From contig JAQTQX010000008.1 in assembly GCA_028712075.1 (NCBI GenBank), positions 1 through 64,000 on the forward strand: a stretch of DNA of 64,000 bases. Reading direction: 5' to 3'. This document shows, piece by piece, positions 27,244-36,121 of this stretch (positions are counted from its first letter, which is position 1; each line of letters starts with the position of its first letter). Under the pieces are notes generated by a model. The model made no database searches and had not been told where the DNA came from. It saw only the letters and a list, made by a program, of their open reading frames with translations. This DNA is from Desulfuromonadaceae bacterium (GTDB taxonomy: Bacteria; Desulfobacterota; Desulfuromonadia; Geobacterales; Pseudopelobacteraceae). The position numbers and the translations under genes are program-made.

Positions 27244-30200
27244 CTACTTTTTCTCGCAGTTGTCGTCAAAGTTAAGAGCGGCCAGCTTCTGATAATAGGC
27301 AAAGTGAGCCTTGGACCACTCGCCTGCCTTCTTCATCAGCGTCTCGGCGTTCTTTGGATTGGCCTTCTTCAACATCCGATAGCGGTTTTCATTATTGGTA
27401 TAATCCTCGAAGCTGATGGTTGCCGCCTTGCTGTCAAGCTGCAGCGGGTTCTTGCACTCGGCAACCAATGCCGGATTGTAGCGATACAGTGGCCAGTAGC
27501 CGGATTGTACCGCTTTTTTCTGGGCATCGACCCCTTCGGTCATATTGATACCATGAGCGATGCAGTGCGAGTAGGCAATGATCAGGGATGGACCATCATA
27601 GGCTTCTGCTTCAAGCATTGCTTTGACACACTGGCCCGGATTGGCAAGAGACACGGTTGCCACGTAGACCGAACCGTAAGACATGGCAATCATACCGAGA
27701 TCCTTTTTGGAGACCTGTTTTCCACCAGCCGCAAAAAGACCCACTGCTCCCATTGGTGTTGACTTGGAGGCCTGTCCGCCGGTGTTTGAGTATACTTCGG
27801 TATCAAGAACAAACAGGTTGATGTTCTTGCCGGACGCGATAACATGGTCAAGACCGCCAAAACCGATGTCGTAAGCCCAACCGTCGCCGCCAATGCACCA
27901 GACCGATTTGTTCACCAGATAGTCAGCAATCGGAATCAACAGTTTTGCAACACTGTCCCTGGATCCTTTGAGAGCGGCTTTCAGCTTTTCAACGCGGCCG
28001 CGCTGTGCCTCGATACCAGTCTGAGTCGATTGGTCAGCAGAAACAATCTCTTTGAACAGTTTTGCATTGGCGCTGAAGGCCTTGTTGACAGAAAGCTCCG
28101 CGACATACTCCAAAGCAGAGCTGGTAAACTGGTCCACGGTCAGGCGCATACCGTACCCAAACTCGGCGTTGTCTTCGAACAGCGAGTTTGACCAGGCCGG
28201 ACCGCGGCCGTCTTCACGTTTTGCGTACGGGGTCGTCGGCAGGTTGCCGCCGTAGATTGAAGAGCAGCCGGTCGCATTGGCAACGATCATTCGGTCGCCG
28301 AACAGCTGGGTCAGTAGTTTCAGATACGGTGTTTCTCCGCAGCCTTGGCAGGCGCCGGAGAATTCAAACAGGGGCCTGACCAGCTGGTTACTGCGCAGGG
28401 CATCCAGTTTGACCTGGGTTGCATCAACATCGGGCAGAGCGAGGAAGAATTCAAAATTTTCAGCCTCAGGCGCCCGTAATGGCGGCTGGAAATGCATGTC
28501 CAGAGCCTTGTGACCAACTTTTACCTTGTCTTTGGCCGGGCAGTTATATGCACAGGCGCCACAGCCGGTGCAGTCTTCCGGGGCAATCTGAATGGTGTAC
28601 TTTTTGCCGGCCATCTCCGGGATCTTGCAGTCAGCGGATTTGAAGGTTTTTGGCGCACCCTTCAGCAGCTTGCCGTCATATGCCTTGCTGCGCACTGCAG
28701 CATGGGGGCAGACGAAGGAGCAGATGCCGCACTGGATACAGAGCTTCTCATCCCATACCGGGATATCGATGGCGATGTTGCGTTTTTCGTACTGGCTGGT
28801 AGCGGTCGGAAACGTTCCGTCAGCCGGCATTTTGGAAACCGGCAGACTGTCGCCGAGGCCAGCAACGATAACGCCGGTAACATCTTTTACAAATTTTGGA
28901 GCCTTGCTGGAAACAGCTGCAGCCATTTTGAGCTTGCTTGTTGCTTTTGCAGGAACTTTCACTTCATAGAAGTTATTCAGGCCGGCATCAACGGCCTTGT
29001 AGTTCATCTCCAAGACTTTATCACCAGCTTTGCCGTACGACTTCTTGATGGCACCCTTGATGGAGGATACGGCCTCTTTGAGCGGGATGATATTGGAAAT
29101 CTTGAAGAAAGCGGTCTGCATAATGACATTGATGCGTGGTCCAAGGCCAATTTCGTTGCCGAGCTTGACGCCATCGATGACATAGAATTTCAGTTTCTTG
29201 GCAATAATCTGCTGCTGCACTTCCTTTGGCATGGTGTCCCACACTTCTTCGGCACTGAACGGTGCATTAAGCAGGAAAGTTGCTCCGTTCTTGGCGCGGG
29301 CCAACATGTCGTACTTTTCGAGGAACGAGAAGTTATGGCAGGCAACAAAGTTTGCTTCCTGCACCAGGTATGGGGCACGGATGTACTTCTTGCCGAAGCG
29401 GAGGTGCGAAGTGGTCATGGAACCGGCCTTCTTTGAATCGTATACAAAGTAGGCCTGGGCATTGTTGCTGGTCTCCTCGCCGATGATCTTGATGGAGTTC
29501 TTGTTGGCACCGACGGTGCCGTCTGAACCAAGGCCGAAGAACATCGCCTCGTACACCCCTTCCATCGGGTTTTTGTAGGAATAGTCAACTTTGAGGCTGC
29601 AATTGGTGACATCCTCTTCAATGCCTACCACAAACTTGTTCATCGGCTTGGCAGCCTTAAGGTTGTCAAGCACAGCTTTGGCCATGGCCGGATTGAACTC
29701 CTTGGAGCCGAGACCGTAGCGGCCGCCGACGATGACCGGATACCCATTGAATTTGAACTTGCCGCTCGCCATCCCTTCACCGATGGCGGTACGCACGTCA
29801 AGGTAGATCGGTTCACCCAGAGAGCCCGGCTCTTTGGTACGGTCGAGTACAGCAATCTTTTTGACGGTCTTTGGCAGGGCCTTGAGGAAAGCATCCAGTG
29901 GGAATGGGCGATAGAGACGGATTTTGACCACGCCGACTTTTTCGCCCTTCCTGACCAGATTCTCAACTGTATCCTGAACAACATCGGCACCGGAACCCAT
30001 TACGACAACAACGCGCTCAGCGTCTTTTGCTCCGACATAGTCAACCAGCTTGTACTTGCGGCCAGTCAGTTTGCCGAACTTGTCGAATTCTTCCTGGACG
30101 ATCTTTTCACAGGCCGGATAGTACGAGTTGACTGTTTCACGTCCCTGAAAATAGACGTCAGGGTTTTGAGCAGTTCCACGCATTACCGGGCGATCCGGAT

Positions 30201-30825
30201 TGAGGCCGCGCCCCTTGTGCTCGTTGATCAATTTATCGTCGATCATGGCACGCATTTCATCAAAAGAAAGCTCGGTCACTTTCTGGATTTCATGCGAGGT
30301 ACGGAAACCATCAAAGTAGTGCAGGAAGGGAATACGGCTACGCAGGGTTGACGACTGAGCAATCAGGGCAAAGTCCATAACCTCCTGAACATTGTTTGAG
30401 CAGAGAAAAGCCCATCCGGTAGAGCGGCAAGACATGACATCAGAGTGATCACCAAAGATGGAGAGCGCCTGAGCGGCAATGGCACGAGCCGAGACGTGAA
30501 AGACGGTCGAAGTCAGTTCGCCGGCAATCTTGAACATATTGGGGATCATCAGTAAAAGTCCCTGACTGGCGGTAAAGGTCGTTGTCAACGCACCTGCCTG
30601 TAGTGCGCCGTGAACGGCACCGGCGGCGCCACCTTCTGATTGCATCTCGACCACACTTGGAACGTTGCCCCAAATGTTTTTTTCGCCGACTGCGCTCTTG
30701 GCATCAGAAATTTCACCCATGACCGATGACGGGGTGATCGGGTAAATGGCGATAACTTCGTTGGTGGCGTGGGCCACGTGGGCGGCGGCGGTGTTGCCGT
30801 CAATTGTTACCATTTTTTTGCTCAT
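27244..30825 (-). CDS. nifJ: Pyruvate:ferredoxin (flavodoxin) oxidoreductase, single-chain
   Basis: Interconverts pyruvate plus CoA with acetyl-CoA, CO2 and reduced ferredoxin. All domains are fused in about 1193 residues. The order is an N-terminal pyrimidine-binding domain (TIDGNTAAAH), the CoA-side and gamma domains, a two-cluster ferredoxin domain (CIQCGICSFVCP and CTGCGACAYNCP), and a C-terminal thiamine pyrophosphate domain (GCSSIYGGN and GDGWAYDIGFGG). The ATG at 30825 has AGGAGG 7 bases upstream; the frame stays open 11 codons further. In acetate-oxidising Geobacter relatives this enzyme mostly makes pyruvate from acetyl-CoA. It follows recR on the same strand and ends at a strong terminator. 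Confidence 0.97.
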   Translation of the reverse strand: MSKKMVTIDGNTAAAHVAHATNEVIAIYPITPSSVMGEISDAKSAVGEKNIWGNVPSVVEMQSEGGAAGAVHGALQAGALTTTFTASQGLLLMIPNMFKIAGELTSTVFHVSARAIAAQALSIFGDHSDVMSCRSTGWAFLCSNNVQEVMDFALIAQSSTLRSRIPFLHYFDGFRTSHEIQKVTELSFDEMRAMIDDKLINEHKGRGLNPDRPVMRGTAQNPDVYFQGRETVNSYYPACEKIVQEEFDKFGKLTGRKYKLVDYVGAKDAERVVVVMGSGADVVQDTVENLVRKGEKVGVVKIRLYRPFPLDAFLKALPKTVKKIAVLDRTKEPGSLGEPIYLDVRTAIGEGMASGKFKFNGYPVIVGGRYGLGSKEFNPAMAKAVLDNLKAAKPMNKFVVGIEEDVTNCSLKVDYSYKNPMEGVYEAMFFGLGSDGTVGANKNSIKIIGEETSNNAQAYFVYDSKKAGSMTTSHLRFGKKYIRAPYLVQEANFVACHNFSFLEKYDMLARAKNGATFLLNAPFSAEEVWDTMPKEVQQQIIAKKLKFYVIDGVKLGNEIGLGPRINVIMQTAFFKISNIIPLKEAVSSIKGAIKKSYGKAGDKVLEMNYKAVDAGLNNFYEVKVPAKATSKLKMAAAVSSKAPKFVKDVTGVIVAGLGDSLPVSKMPADGTFPTATSQYEKRNIAIDIPVWDEKLCIQCGICSFVCPHAAVRSKAYDGKLLKGAPKTFKSADCKIPEMAGKKYTIQIAPEDCTGCGACAYNCPAKDKVKVGHKALDMHFQPPLRAPEAENFEFFLALPDVDATQVKLDALRSNQLVRPLFEFSGACQGCGETPYLKLLTQLFGDRMIVANATGCSSIYGGNLPTTPYAKREDGRGPAWSNSLFEDNAEFGYGMRLTVDQFTSSALEYVAELSVNKAFSANAKLFKEIVSADQSTQTGIEAQRGRVEKLKAALKGSRDSVAKLLIPIADYLVNKSVWCIGGDGWAYDIGFGGLDHVIASGKNINLFVLDTEVYSNTGGQASKSTPMGAVGLFAAGGKQVSKKDLGMIAMSYGSVYVATVSLANPGQCVKAMLEAEAYDGPSLIIAYSHCIAHGINMTEGVDAQKKAVQSGYWPLYRYNPALVAECKNPLQLDSKAATISFEDYTNNENRYRMLKKANPKNAETLMKKAGEWSKAHFAYYQKLAALNFDDNCEKK

Positions 30826-30898
30826 GTACTGCCTCCTCTGTGATGTATGCTGAAACAACTGCTGGAATGAATGATCTCAACTACTCAATGCAAAGCCG

Positions 30899-31492
30899 TT
30901 ACAATTCACTACGCCCCTGCAACGCCCATTGGACCGTTGCCGCGTCCACAAATTCAATATCACTGCCAAGCGGAATTCCATGTGCAAGTCTGGTTATTTT
31001 AAGATCCAGCTGTTTAAGAACTTTTTTCAGATATAGTGCCGTTGCTTCTCCCTCAACCGTAAAATTGGTTGCTATAAGCACTTCCTTTACCGCACCATCC
31101 TTGATCCGCTCCACCAATTCGGTAATTCTCAAGCAGTCTGGACCAACGCCGTTCAGTGGCGAAAGACATCCCTCCAGCACATGGTACATGCCATGGTACG
31201 CATTGCTTCGTTCAAGAGCCATCAGGTCCTGTGAATTTTCAACCACGCAAATCATTGCTGCATCACGATTTCCCGCGCAAATTGAACAGGGATCGGTTTC
31301 AGTTATAGCGAAGCAAACCGGACATGGATGAACGAGATCTCGTACTTCGCACAGTGATTCTGCAAGAGCGGTCATGTTGCGCGGTGTTTTCAGCAGGTGA
31401 AATGCCAGACGCAACGCAGTACGCTCTCCGATCCCCGGAAGTTTTTTCAACTCTCCGACCAGTCGCATCAATGAGGATGATTTTGTTAACAT
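30899..31492 (-). CDS. recR: Recombination protein RecR
   Basis: Partner of RecO in loading RecA at gaps. The 197-residue protein has the helix-hairpin-helix start (LKKLPGIGERTALRLAF), a zinc finger (CPVCFAITETDPCSIC) and a Toprim domain beginning ICVVENSQDLMALE. It usually sits directly after ybaB, but here a 252-base gap separates them and holds a likely promoter. The pyruvate oxidoreductase gene follows after 73 bases on the same strand. Confidence 0.95.
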   Translation of the reverse strand: MLTKSSSLMRLVGELKKLPGIGERTALRLAFHLLKTPRNMTALAESLCEVRDLVHPCPVCFAITETDPCSICAGNRDAAMICVVENSQDLMALERSNAYHGMYHVLEGCLSPLNGVGPDCLRITELVERIKDGAVKEVLIATNFTVEGEATALYLKKVLKQLDLKITRLAHGIPLGSDIEFVDAATVQWALQGRSEL

Positions 31493-31659
31493 AAAATCCG
31501 GTACAAATAAAACATTTTTTTAGTATTATAGCGAGGTTAAAAAAGAACTCCCCCGCTTATTACGGGCCAAAACATGACCGAAAACCGTGGAGGAGCATTA
31601 TCAACATGAGTCCGTCATCGCAACAGCAAGGATGGTAATGAAATGTGACTTACAAAACA

Positions 31660-31688
31660 GTATTAGCCGAACTAAAAAATTTAGTCAA
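31660..31688 (-). promoter_or_regulatory. Sigma70-like promoter in the ybaB-recR gap
   Basis: On the minus strand TTGACT (31683-31688) and TAATAC (31660-31665) are 17 bases apart. A leader of about 160 bases would precede recR. A second -10-like TATAAT lies at 31525-31530, 33 bases before recR, but its -35 region is poor. The remainder of the 252-base gap is AT-rich with nothing else recognised. Confidence 0.5.
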
Positions 31689-31744
31689 ATTAAAACAAAA
31701 CGTGCGGAATAAATAATCATAACATCTGTAACATACTAATGCTG

Positions 31745-32059
31745 CTAGAAAAGTCCCGGAATATTCATGCCGCCGGTAATTTTTGACATTTCATCGCCCA
31801 TTTCAGCATGAACTTTCTTCAAAGCCTCGTTAGCTGCAGCGATTACAAGGTCTTGAAGCATTTCAACATCATTCGGATCGACAGCTTCCTTTTTTATTTC
31901 CAGTGAAATTATTTCGTTCTTGCCATTCACAGAAACCGTCACAGCACCACCACCGGACGTTGCCGTTGCTGTTTTCTGACTGGCCTCTTCCTGCAACCTG
32001 GCCATCTTCTGCTGAATCATCTGAGCCTGCTTCATGATATTTGCTAATCCCTTTGACAT
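31745..32059 (-). CDS. ybaB: YbaB/EbfC nucleoid-associated protein
   Basis: Small dimeric DNA-binding protein of 104 residues, which in other bacteria binds along DNA and affects expression. The helical N-terminus (IMKQAQMIQQKMARLQEE) and the VSVNGKNEIISLEI beta segment are characteristic, as is the Gly/Met-rich end KITGGMNIPGLF. GGGGGG precedes the ATG. It lies 47 bases after dnaX, the standard arrangement. Confidence 0.95.
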   Translation of the reverse strand: MSKGLANIMKQAQMIQQKMARLQEEASQKTATATSGGGAVTVSVNGKNEIISLEIKKEAVDPNDVEMLQDLVIAAANEALKKVHAEMGDEMSKITGGMNIPGLF

Positions 32060-32106
32060 CGCAATACCCCCCCATTTTTCACAAAACGCAGCAGCGTCCT
32101 GATTGA

Positions 32107-33795
32107 TTAATATTCGCGTACTTCCGTAACCGAGCAGCCAAACACTCGTTCCGCCTCTTTGATCAGTGGATTATTTTCTACTTCTTTCTTCAACTCTTCC
32201 CGGCGCTGTTCAGCATCACTCTTTTTTTTTTCGGCGAGCGACAGCGGTGTATCAGCCAAACCGGACTCAATCGCTGTAACGCGTATAAGCGTATCTCTGC
32301 CGTTGAAGGTGGTAGCCAGCTTCCGGGTATCAGCAATAAATTCACTATCCTGAGCAGCGGTCAGGTAGTAACTGCCGACAGGAAAACCGATCTCAATCAA
32401 CCCGATATCCTGTTTTAGCGGAGATCCATGCTCCAGCACGGAGCCAAGCATCCGCTCCTGATCGTTGACAAAAGCGACAAAACGGCTCCAGTCACTCTGC
32501 CCACCGGCCTGCATGGGCAGCACATGTGTAGCAGCCTGCTGCACAGGACGCGCTGGCGCTAAATCAGGCTGTTCTACATTGTGCTTCAGCAAAGCAGAAG
32601 GTATTCTGGCCGTTTCCCACGGCAGCGACGGCGTGTGAACCGCTACCGTTTCCAACGCCTTGATTTTATCAATAAGCTCCTGAATTGGTACCATCGGAGC
32701 CAGCAAAGTGGCTTTCAGAAGCGCCATTTCCACAATCAGGCGCGGGAAGGTGGCATAGGCCATCTCTGATTCGGCTTTTATCAGCAGTGTCAGGCGCCGT
32801 TGTATGTCTGTTGCAGTCAGATGCTGTGACTGTTTCTGCAGCTCTTCAAACTCCGCGGCGGCGAGGTCAAGGATTTCTTCAGGCTTTTTTACGGAGCGAA
32901 TTACCAGCAGGTTGCGGAAATGTTCGATCAGCTCCTGACAAAACTGGCGCATGTTATAGCCGACCAGATCGACCTGTTTGATGCCGGCAAGCACCCCCTG
33001 CGTATCGCCGCCGAAAACCGCCGCCGAAATTTCCGCCAAGAGCCGTCGATCTATTGTTCCGAGCAGTGTGCTGACATCATCGTCGCTGACGCTGTTGCCG
33101 CTGAATGCCAGCACCTGGTCAAAGGCGGTCAGGGAATCGCGCATGCTCCCGTCACCTTTGCGGGCGATGAGCGCAAGCGACGCATCTGAAATGTCCACCG
33201 ATTCTTTCCCGGCAATTTCACGCAACCGGGAGATAATTTTCGGGACGGTCACACGCTTGAAATCGAACCGCTGGCAACGGGAAAGAATAGTAACCGGCAG
33301 TTTGTGCGGTTCAGTGGTGGCAAATATGAATTTAACATGTTCCGGCGGTTCTTCAAGCGTCTTGAGGAGTGCATTGAAGGCGTTGGTGGAGAGCATGTGG
33401 ACTTCATCGATGATGATGATCCGGTAGCGGCTATGGGAAGGAAGGTACTTGATGTTGTCACGCAGGTCGCGGACATCGTCAACGCCGTTATTTGAAGCAC
33501 CGTCAATTTCAAAAACATCCGTTGACGTGCCCTTGGTAATCTCAAGGCACTGCGGGCAGATGTTACAGGGTTCGTGGGTGACTCCCCTCTCGCAGTTGAG
33601 GGTTTTTGCCATAATACGGGCAGTACTGGTCTTGCCGACGCCACGGGCGCCGGTAAACAGAAAAGCATGGGCAACTCGCCCGGAATCTATGGCGTTTTGC
33701 AGGGTGCGGCTGACATGCTCCTGGCCAGCCAATTCGGAAAAGTTTTGGGGGCGATATTTCCTTGCCAGGACTTCATAATGCGTGCCGTTGGACAA
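32107..33795 (-). CDS. dnaX: DNA polymerase III subunit gamma/tau
   Basis: Clamp-loader ATPase of 562 residues that ties together the replisome. Walker A GARGVGKTS is near residue 50, the zinc module is Cys68, Cys77, Cys80, Cys83, and IIDEVHML is the Walker B region near 129. Residues 370-490 look like a flexible linker. The last 37 residues, including ENNPLIKEAERVFG, resemble the polymerase-binding end of tau. The start is TTG with GAGG 9 bases upstream. Codons 522-525 contain ten A in a row with an immediate -1 frame stop, described separately. The SRP RNA gene lies upstream. Confidence 0.95.
   Translation of the reverse strand: MSNGTHYEVLARKYRPQNFSELAGQEHVSRTLQNAIDSGRVAHAFLFTGARGVGKTSTARIMAKTLNCERGVTHEPCNICPQCLEITKGTSTDVFEIDGASNNGVDDVRDLRDNIKYLPSHSRYRIIIIDEVHMLSTNAFNALLKTLEEPPEHVKFIFATTEPHKLPVTILSRCQRFDFKRVTVPKIISRLREIAGKESVDISDASLALIARKGDGSMRDSLTAFDQVLAFSGNSVSDDDVSTLLGTIDRRLLAEISAAVFGGDTQGVLAGIKQVDLVGYNMRQFCQELIEHFRNLLVIRSVKKPEEILDLAAAEFEELQKQSQHLTATDIQRRLTLLIKAESEMAYATFPRLIVEMALLKATLLAPMVPIQELIDKIKALETVAVHTPSLPWETARIPSALLKHNVEQPDLAPARPVQQAATHVLPMQAGGQSDWSRFVAFVNDQERMLGSVLEHGSPLKQDIGLIEIGFPVGSYYLTAAQDSEFIADTRKLATTFNGRDTLIRVTAIESGLADTPLSLAEKKKSDAEQRREELKKEVENNPLIKEAERVFGCSVTEVREY
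32216..32231 (-). other. Candidate programmed frameshift/slippage site in dnaX
   Basis: On the coding strand the codons GAA AAA AAA AAG AGT GAT contain ten A, including A AAA AAG. A -1 shift after AAG gives GAG then TGA, so a 526-residue product would end in KKKE instead of the 562-residue tau. This is the same slippery heptamer and the same immediate GAG-TGA exit as the E. coli dnaX signal. I see no upstream Shine-Dalgarno-like stimulator and only a weak downstream stem. Slippage by RNA polymerase, as in Thermus dnaX, is an alternative. Confidence 0.55.
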
Positions 33796-33886
33796 GAGAT
33801 CTAACCTCGTAGGGAATCTGACGCTCCGCTCGTTGGCCGGAGATTGGGTACATGGTTTTGGGGAATGCGGCAGGAATAAAAAGGTT

Positions 33887-34012
33887 GCAGACGCAGATGA
33901 TAGCCGGGTTTACCCGCGGCACACAGCAGAAGCCGCTGCCGTTGCTTCCTTCCGGACCTGGCGGAGTTCACGGCGTGCCGTTGCGCGAGGCCCGGCTATC
34001 ATCTCCGTCTGC
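33887..34012 (-). ncRNA. ffs: Signal recognition particle RNA (bacterial small form)
   Basis: On the minus strand the signature CCAGGTCCGGAAGGAAGCA of the SRP apical loop (domain IV, Ffh-binding) sits centrally. The ends pair over more than 20 bases: GCAGACGGAGATGATAGCC at the 5' side with GGCTATCATCTGCGTCTGC at the 3' side. The roughly 126-base hairpin has no room for an Alu domain, so it is the 4.5S-type RNA. It lies upstream of dnaX, a common bacterial location. The exact ends are set by the terminal stem and could be a few bases longer. Confidence 0.93.
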
Positions 34013-34230
34013 AAACATTACACCTGATAAAAAAGCCGAATATCGCTACCAAAGCGCCTGCACAGGTAATCCGGCAGAGCACCACCAATTTTATGCCGCA
34101 AAAACAGCCGGCACGAAACAGGACGCACTATGTACCACAAGAGTCCGCAATTGGGCAAGTACAAATACAGCTGATACATTGGCCGTACCTGTTCAGATTC
34201 ATAATGGAAAAACAGGTGGTTAGAGGGTGG
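34013..34230. other. Spacer upstream of the SRP RNA gene
   Basis: This 218-base gap separates the SRP RNA gene from the quinone-linked disulfide protein gene and presumably holds the SRP promoter on the minus strand. A TGTAAT a few bases before the RNA could be its -10 box, but no good -35 box was found. No reading frame or repeat of note is present. Confidence 0.4.
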
Positions 34231-34764
34231 CTATGAAAGAGCATGAATCCCGATAGTGGCGACCAGCAAGCCGACTGCAGCCATCAAGGCCATACCTGCC
34301 AGCCACTTGGGTAACTCGCTCCCCGTGCCCCGCTCAGCAGCCGTCACGAGCACCTTTCTGATCAAAATCAGCAGAGCTGCCGTGAACAGGGAACAACAGA
34401 TGGCGACACAAAAAGGGCACCAGCTTCCAATGATGAATTTCTGTATCCAGAGTAGCCGGAATTCAGCGCCAACGCCGGAAAAAAGTGCTGCAGAAAGCAC
34501 CCAGTCAATCAGATAGTGATGGCGCCGCAGCCAGAGCAAACAGAGAATGACGCTGAAGTAGGCGATGCCGAACCACCCCAAGCCAACACCGAATATGGTG
34601 AAGACGGCTGCATCACTGCACGCGGTAGCCAAACAGAGCTCATTTATCAAAGAAATTATCGATACAAGCCAGCCGGTAGACACAGCAACCCATATCAATA
34701 GCGATAAGGCGCGGTTACCTGTCTGCACAGGCAATGTATTCTCACTGGTATCTGTTTCAGCCAT
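34231..34764 (-). CDS. Vitamin K epoxide reductase (VKOR)-like membrane protein
   Basis: A 177-residue protein with four or five transmembrane helices. It has a first cysteine pair (CLATAC, near residue 45) in a loop and a second pair WCPFC near residue 120 in a helix, the layout of bacterial VKOR homologues. Such proteins reoxidise a periplasmic DsbA-like thiol oxidase using quinone, replacing DsbB. No fused or adjacent thioredoxin-like partner is visible. The ATG at 34764 is preferred to one five codons upstream. The assignment rests on the cysteine spacing and topology. Confidence 0.8.
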   Translation of the reverse strand: MAETDTSENTLPVQTGNRALSLLIWVAVSTGWLVSIISLINELCLATACSDAAVFTIFGVGLGWFGIAYFSVILCLLWLRRHHYLIDWVLSAALFSGVGAEFRLLWIQKFIIGSWCPFCVAICCSLFTAALLILIRKVLVTAAERGTGSELPKWLAGMALMAAVGLLVATIGIHALS

Positions 34765-34994
34765 GACACACTCCACCAATATACGCTATTAAAATCAGAT
34801 TGTTACGAGTACTGCGGCCATTCGTTCAGCTCGGTATTTTTCATCGGACTGCTCATTTATTCAAGTTCTTTTTTCACGTTGCGCGCCACCGACAATTGCA
34901 TTACCATGCCGCATGTACTTCAGACAAGAAACATCGTAGATAATGCTCTCGACATTGTTTGCATGCTTGTTATCCACCCGAGGAGGCTTTGACG

Positions 34995-36086
34995 ATGGGA
35001 GATCCGCTCAAGATTACACCTATCTGTAGCCGGCACCGTGCTTTGAATGCCCTGATGGCACCATTTGGCGGATGGGATATGCCGATCCAGTACGAGGGGA
35101 TTATTGCCGAGCACGGCTGGTGCCGCAGCAGTGCCTCACTGTTTGATATCTGCCATATGGGAGAATTCCTCTTTGAAGGAGATTTTGAAGCCGGTGGCCT
35201 TGAGGACGTCTTTACGTTTTCGGTGCAAACGATACCCGTCGGACGTTCACGCTACGGCTTTCTGCTCAATGAACATGGGGGGATCATCGACGATCTGATC
35301 GTTTTCCGACTCTCTGCGGATTTAGTTATAATCGTGGTGAATGCAGCAACTGCCCCCCATGATTTCACAGTCATACAGGAGCGCCTGAGAGGCGGCACAT
35401 TTACCGATATTTCTGCGGACACCGCTAAACTTGATATCCAGGGACCGCTCTCACGCGATGTCATGGTTGCCGCGTTCGGAAATAAAATCGCCGGGATTCC
35501 CTACTTCAGGTTCATCACCATGAATATTCTCGGGGTCGAGGCTATTATCAGTCGTACCGGCTATACCGGCGAACTGGGCTATGAAATTTTTCTACCAACG
35601 GGAAAAGGAGCTGAATTATGGGATTTGTTACTGAAGGATGAACGGGTAAAACCCGCTGGATTGGGAGCACGGGATGTGCTGCGGCTTGAAGTCGGCTATT
35701 CACTGTATGGTAGCGATATTGATGAAGAAACAACTCCCCTTGAAGCAGGGCTGGAGGGATTTGTCAATTTTGATACACCTTTTGTCGGGAAAGAAGCGTT
35801 GCTGCGCGTGAGGGAACACGGGGTAAAACGCTGCAAGGTGTCGTTCCGCGTGAACAGTCGCCGCTCTCCACGCCATCACTACGAAATATACATGGGGGAC
35901 GCTCTGGCGGGGCATGTCACCAGCGGAGTATTCTCACCCATGCTGGGGTGCGGAATAGGTATCGGCATTGTTGATGCCGGTGACTACCCGCCAGGAACGC
36001 CGCTCGTAATTTGTCATGAACGTGTAAAAATGGACGCAGAGGTCTGCACACTACCATTTTATTCAGCCGGGTCACTTCGAAATTAG
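34995..36086 (+). CDS. gcvT: Glycine cleavage system T protein (aminomethyltransferase)
   Basis: Moves the methylene group from aminomethyl-lipoyl GcvH to tetrahydrofolate, releasing ammonia. About 363 residues with the family segments FGGWDMPIQYEG, FDICHMGEF, the folate-contact region SRTGYTGELGYEIF, and a C-terminal barrel with VTSGVFSPMLG. AGGAGG lies 8 bases before the ATG, which decides the start; the frame is open 12 codons upstream. It is the first gene of a seven-gene operon. The 215-base region upstream shows no glycine riboswitch. Confidence 0.95.
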   Translation: MGDPLKITPICSRHRALNALMAPFGGWDMPIQYEGIIAEHGWCRSSASLFDICHMGEFLFEGDFEAGGLEDVFTFSVQTIPVGRSRYGFLLNEHGGIIDDLIVFRLSADLVIIVVNAATAPHDFTVIQERLRGGTFTDISADTAKLDIQGPLSRDVMVAAFGNKIAGIPYFRFITMNILGVEAIISRTGYTGELGYEIFLPTGKGAELWDLLLKDERVKPAGLGARDVLRLEVGYSLYGSDIDEETTPLEAGLEGFVNFDTPFVGKEALLRVREHGVKRCKVSFRVNSRRSPRHHYEIYMGDALAGHVTSGVFSPMLGCGIGIGIVDAGDYPPGTPLVICHERVKMDAEVCTLPFYSAGSLRN

Positions 36087-36121
36087 CTGGTTCACCGAAG
36101 CGCCAACGAAAGGAAAACATC

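Noticed and set aside
31606-31638. Ten-codon plus-strand frame behind GGAGGAG in the ybaB-recR spacer
   Set aside because: Too short to support; nothing downstream suggests a leader peptide, and genes there are on the other strand.
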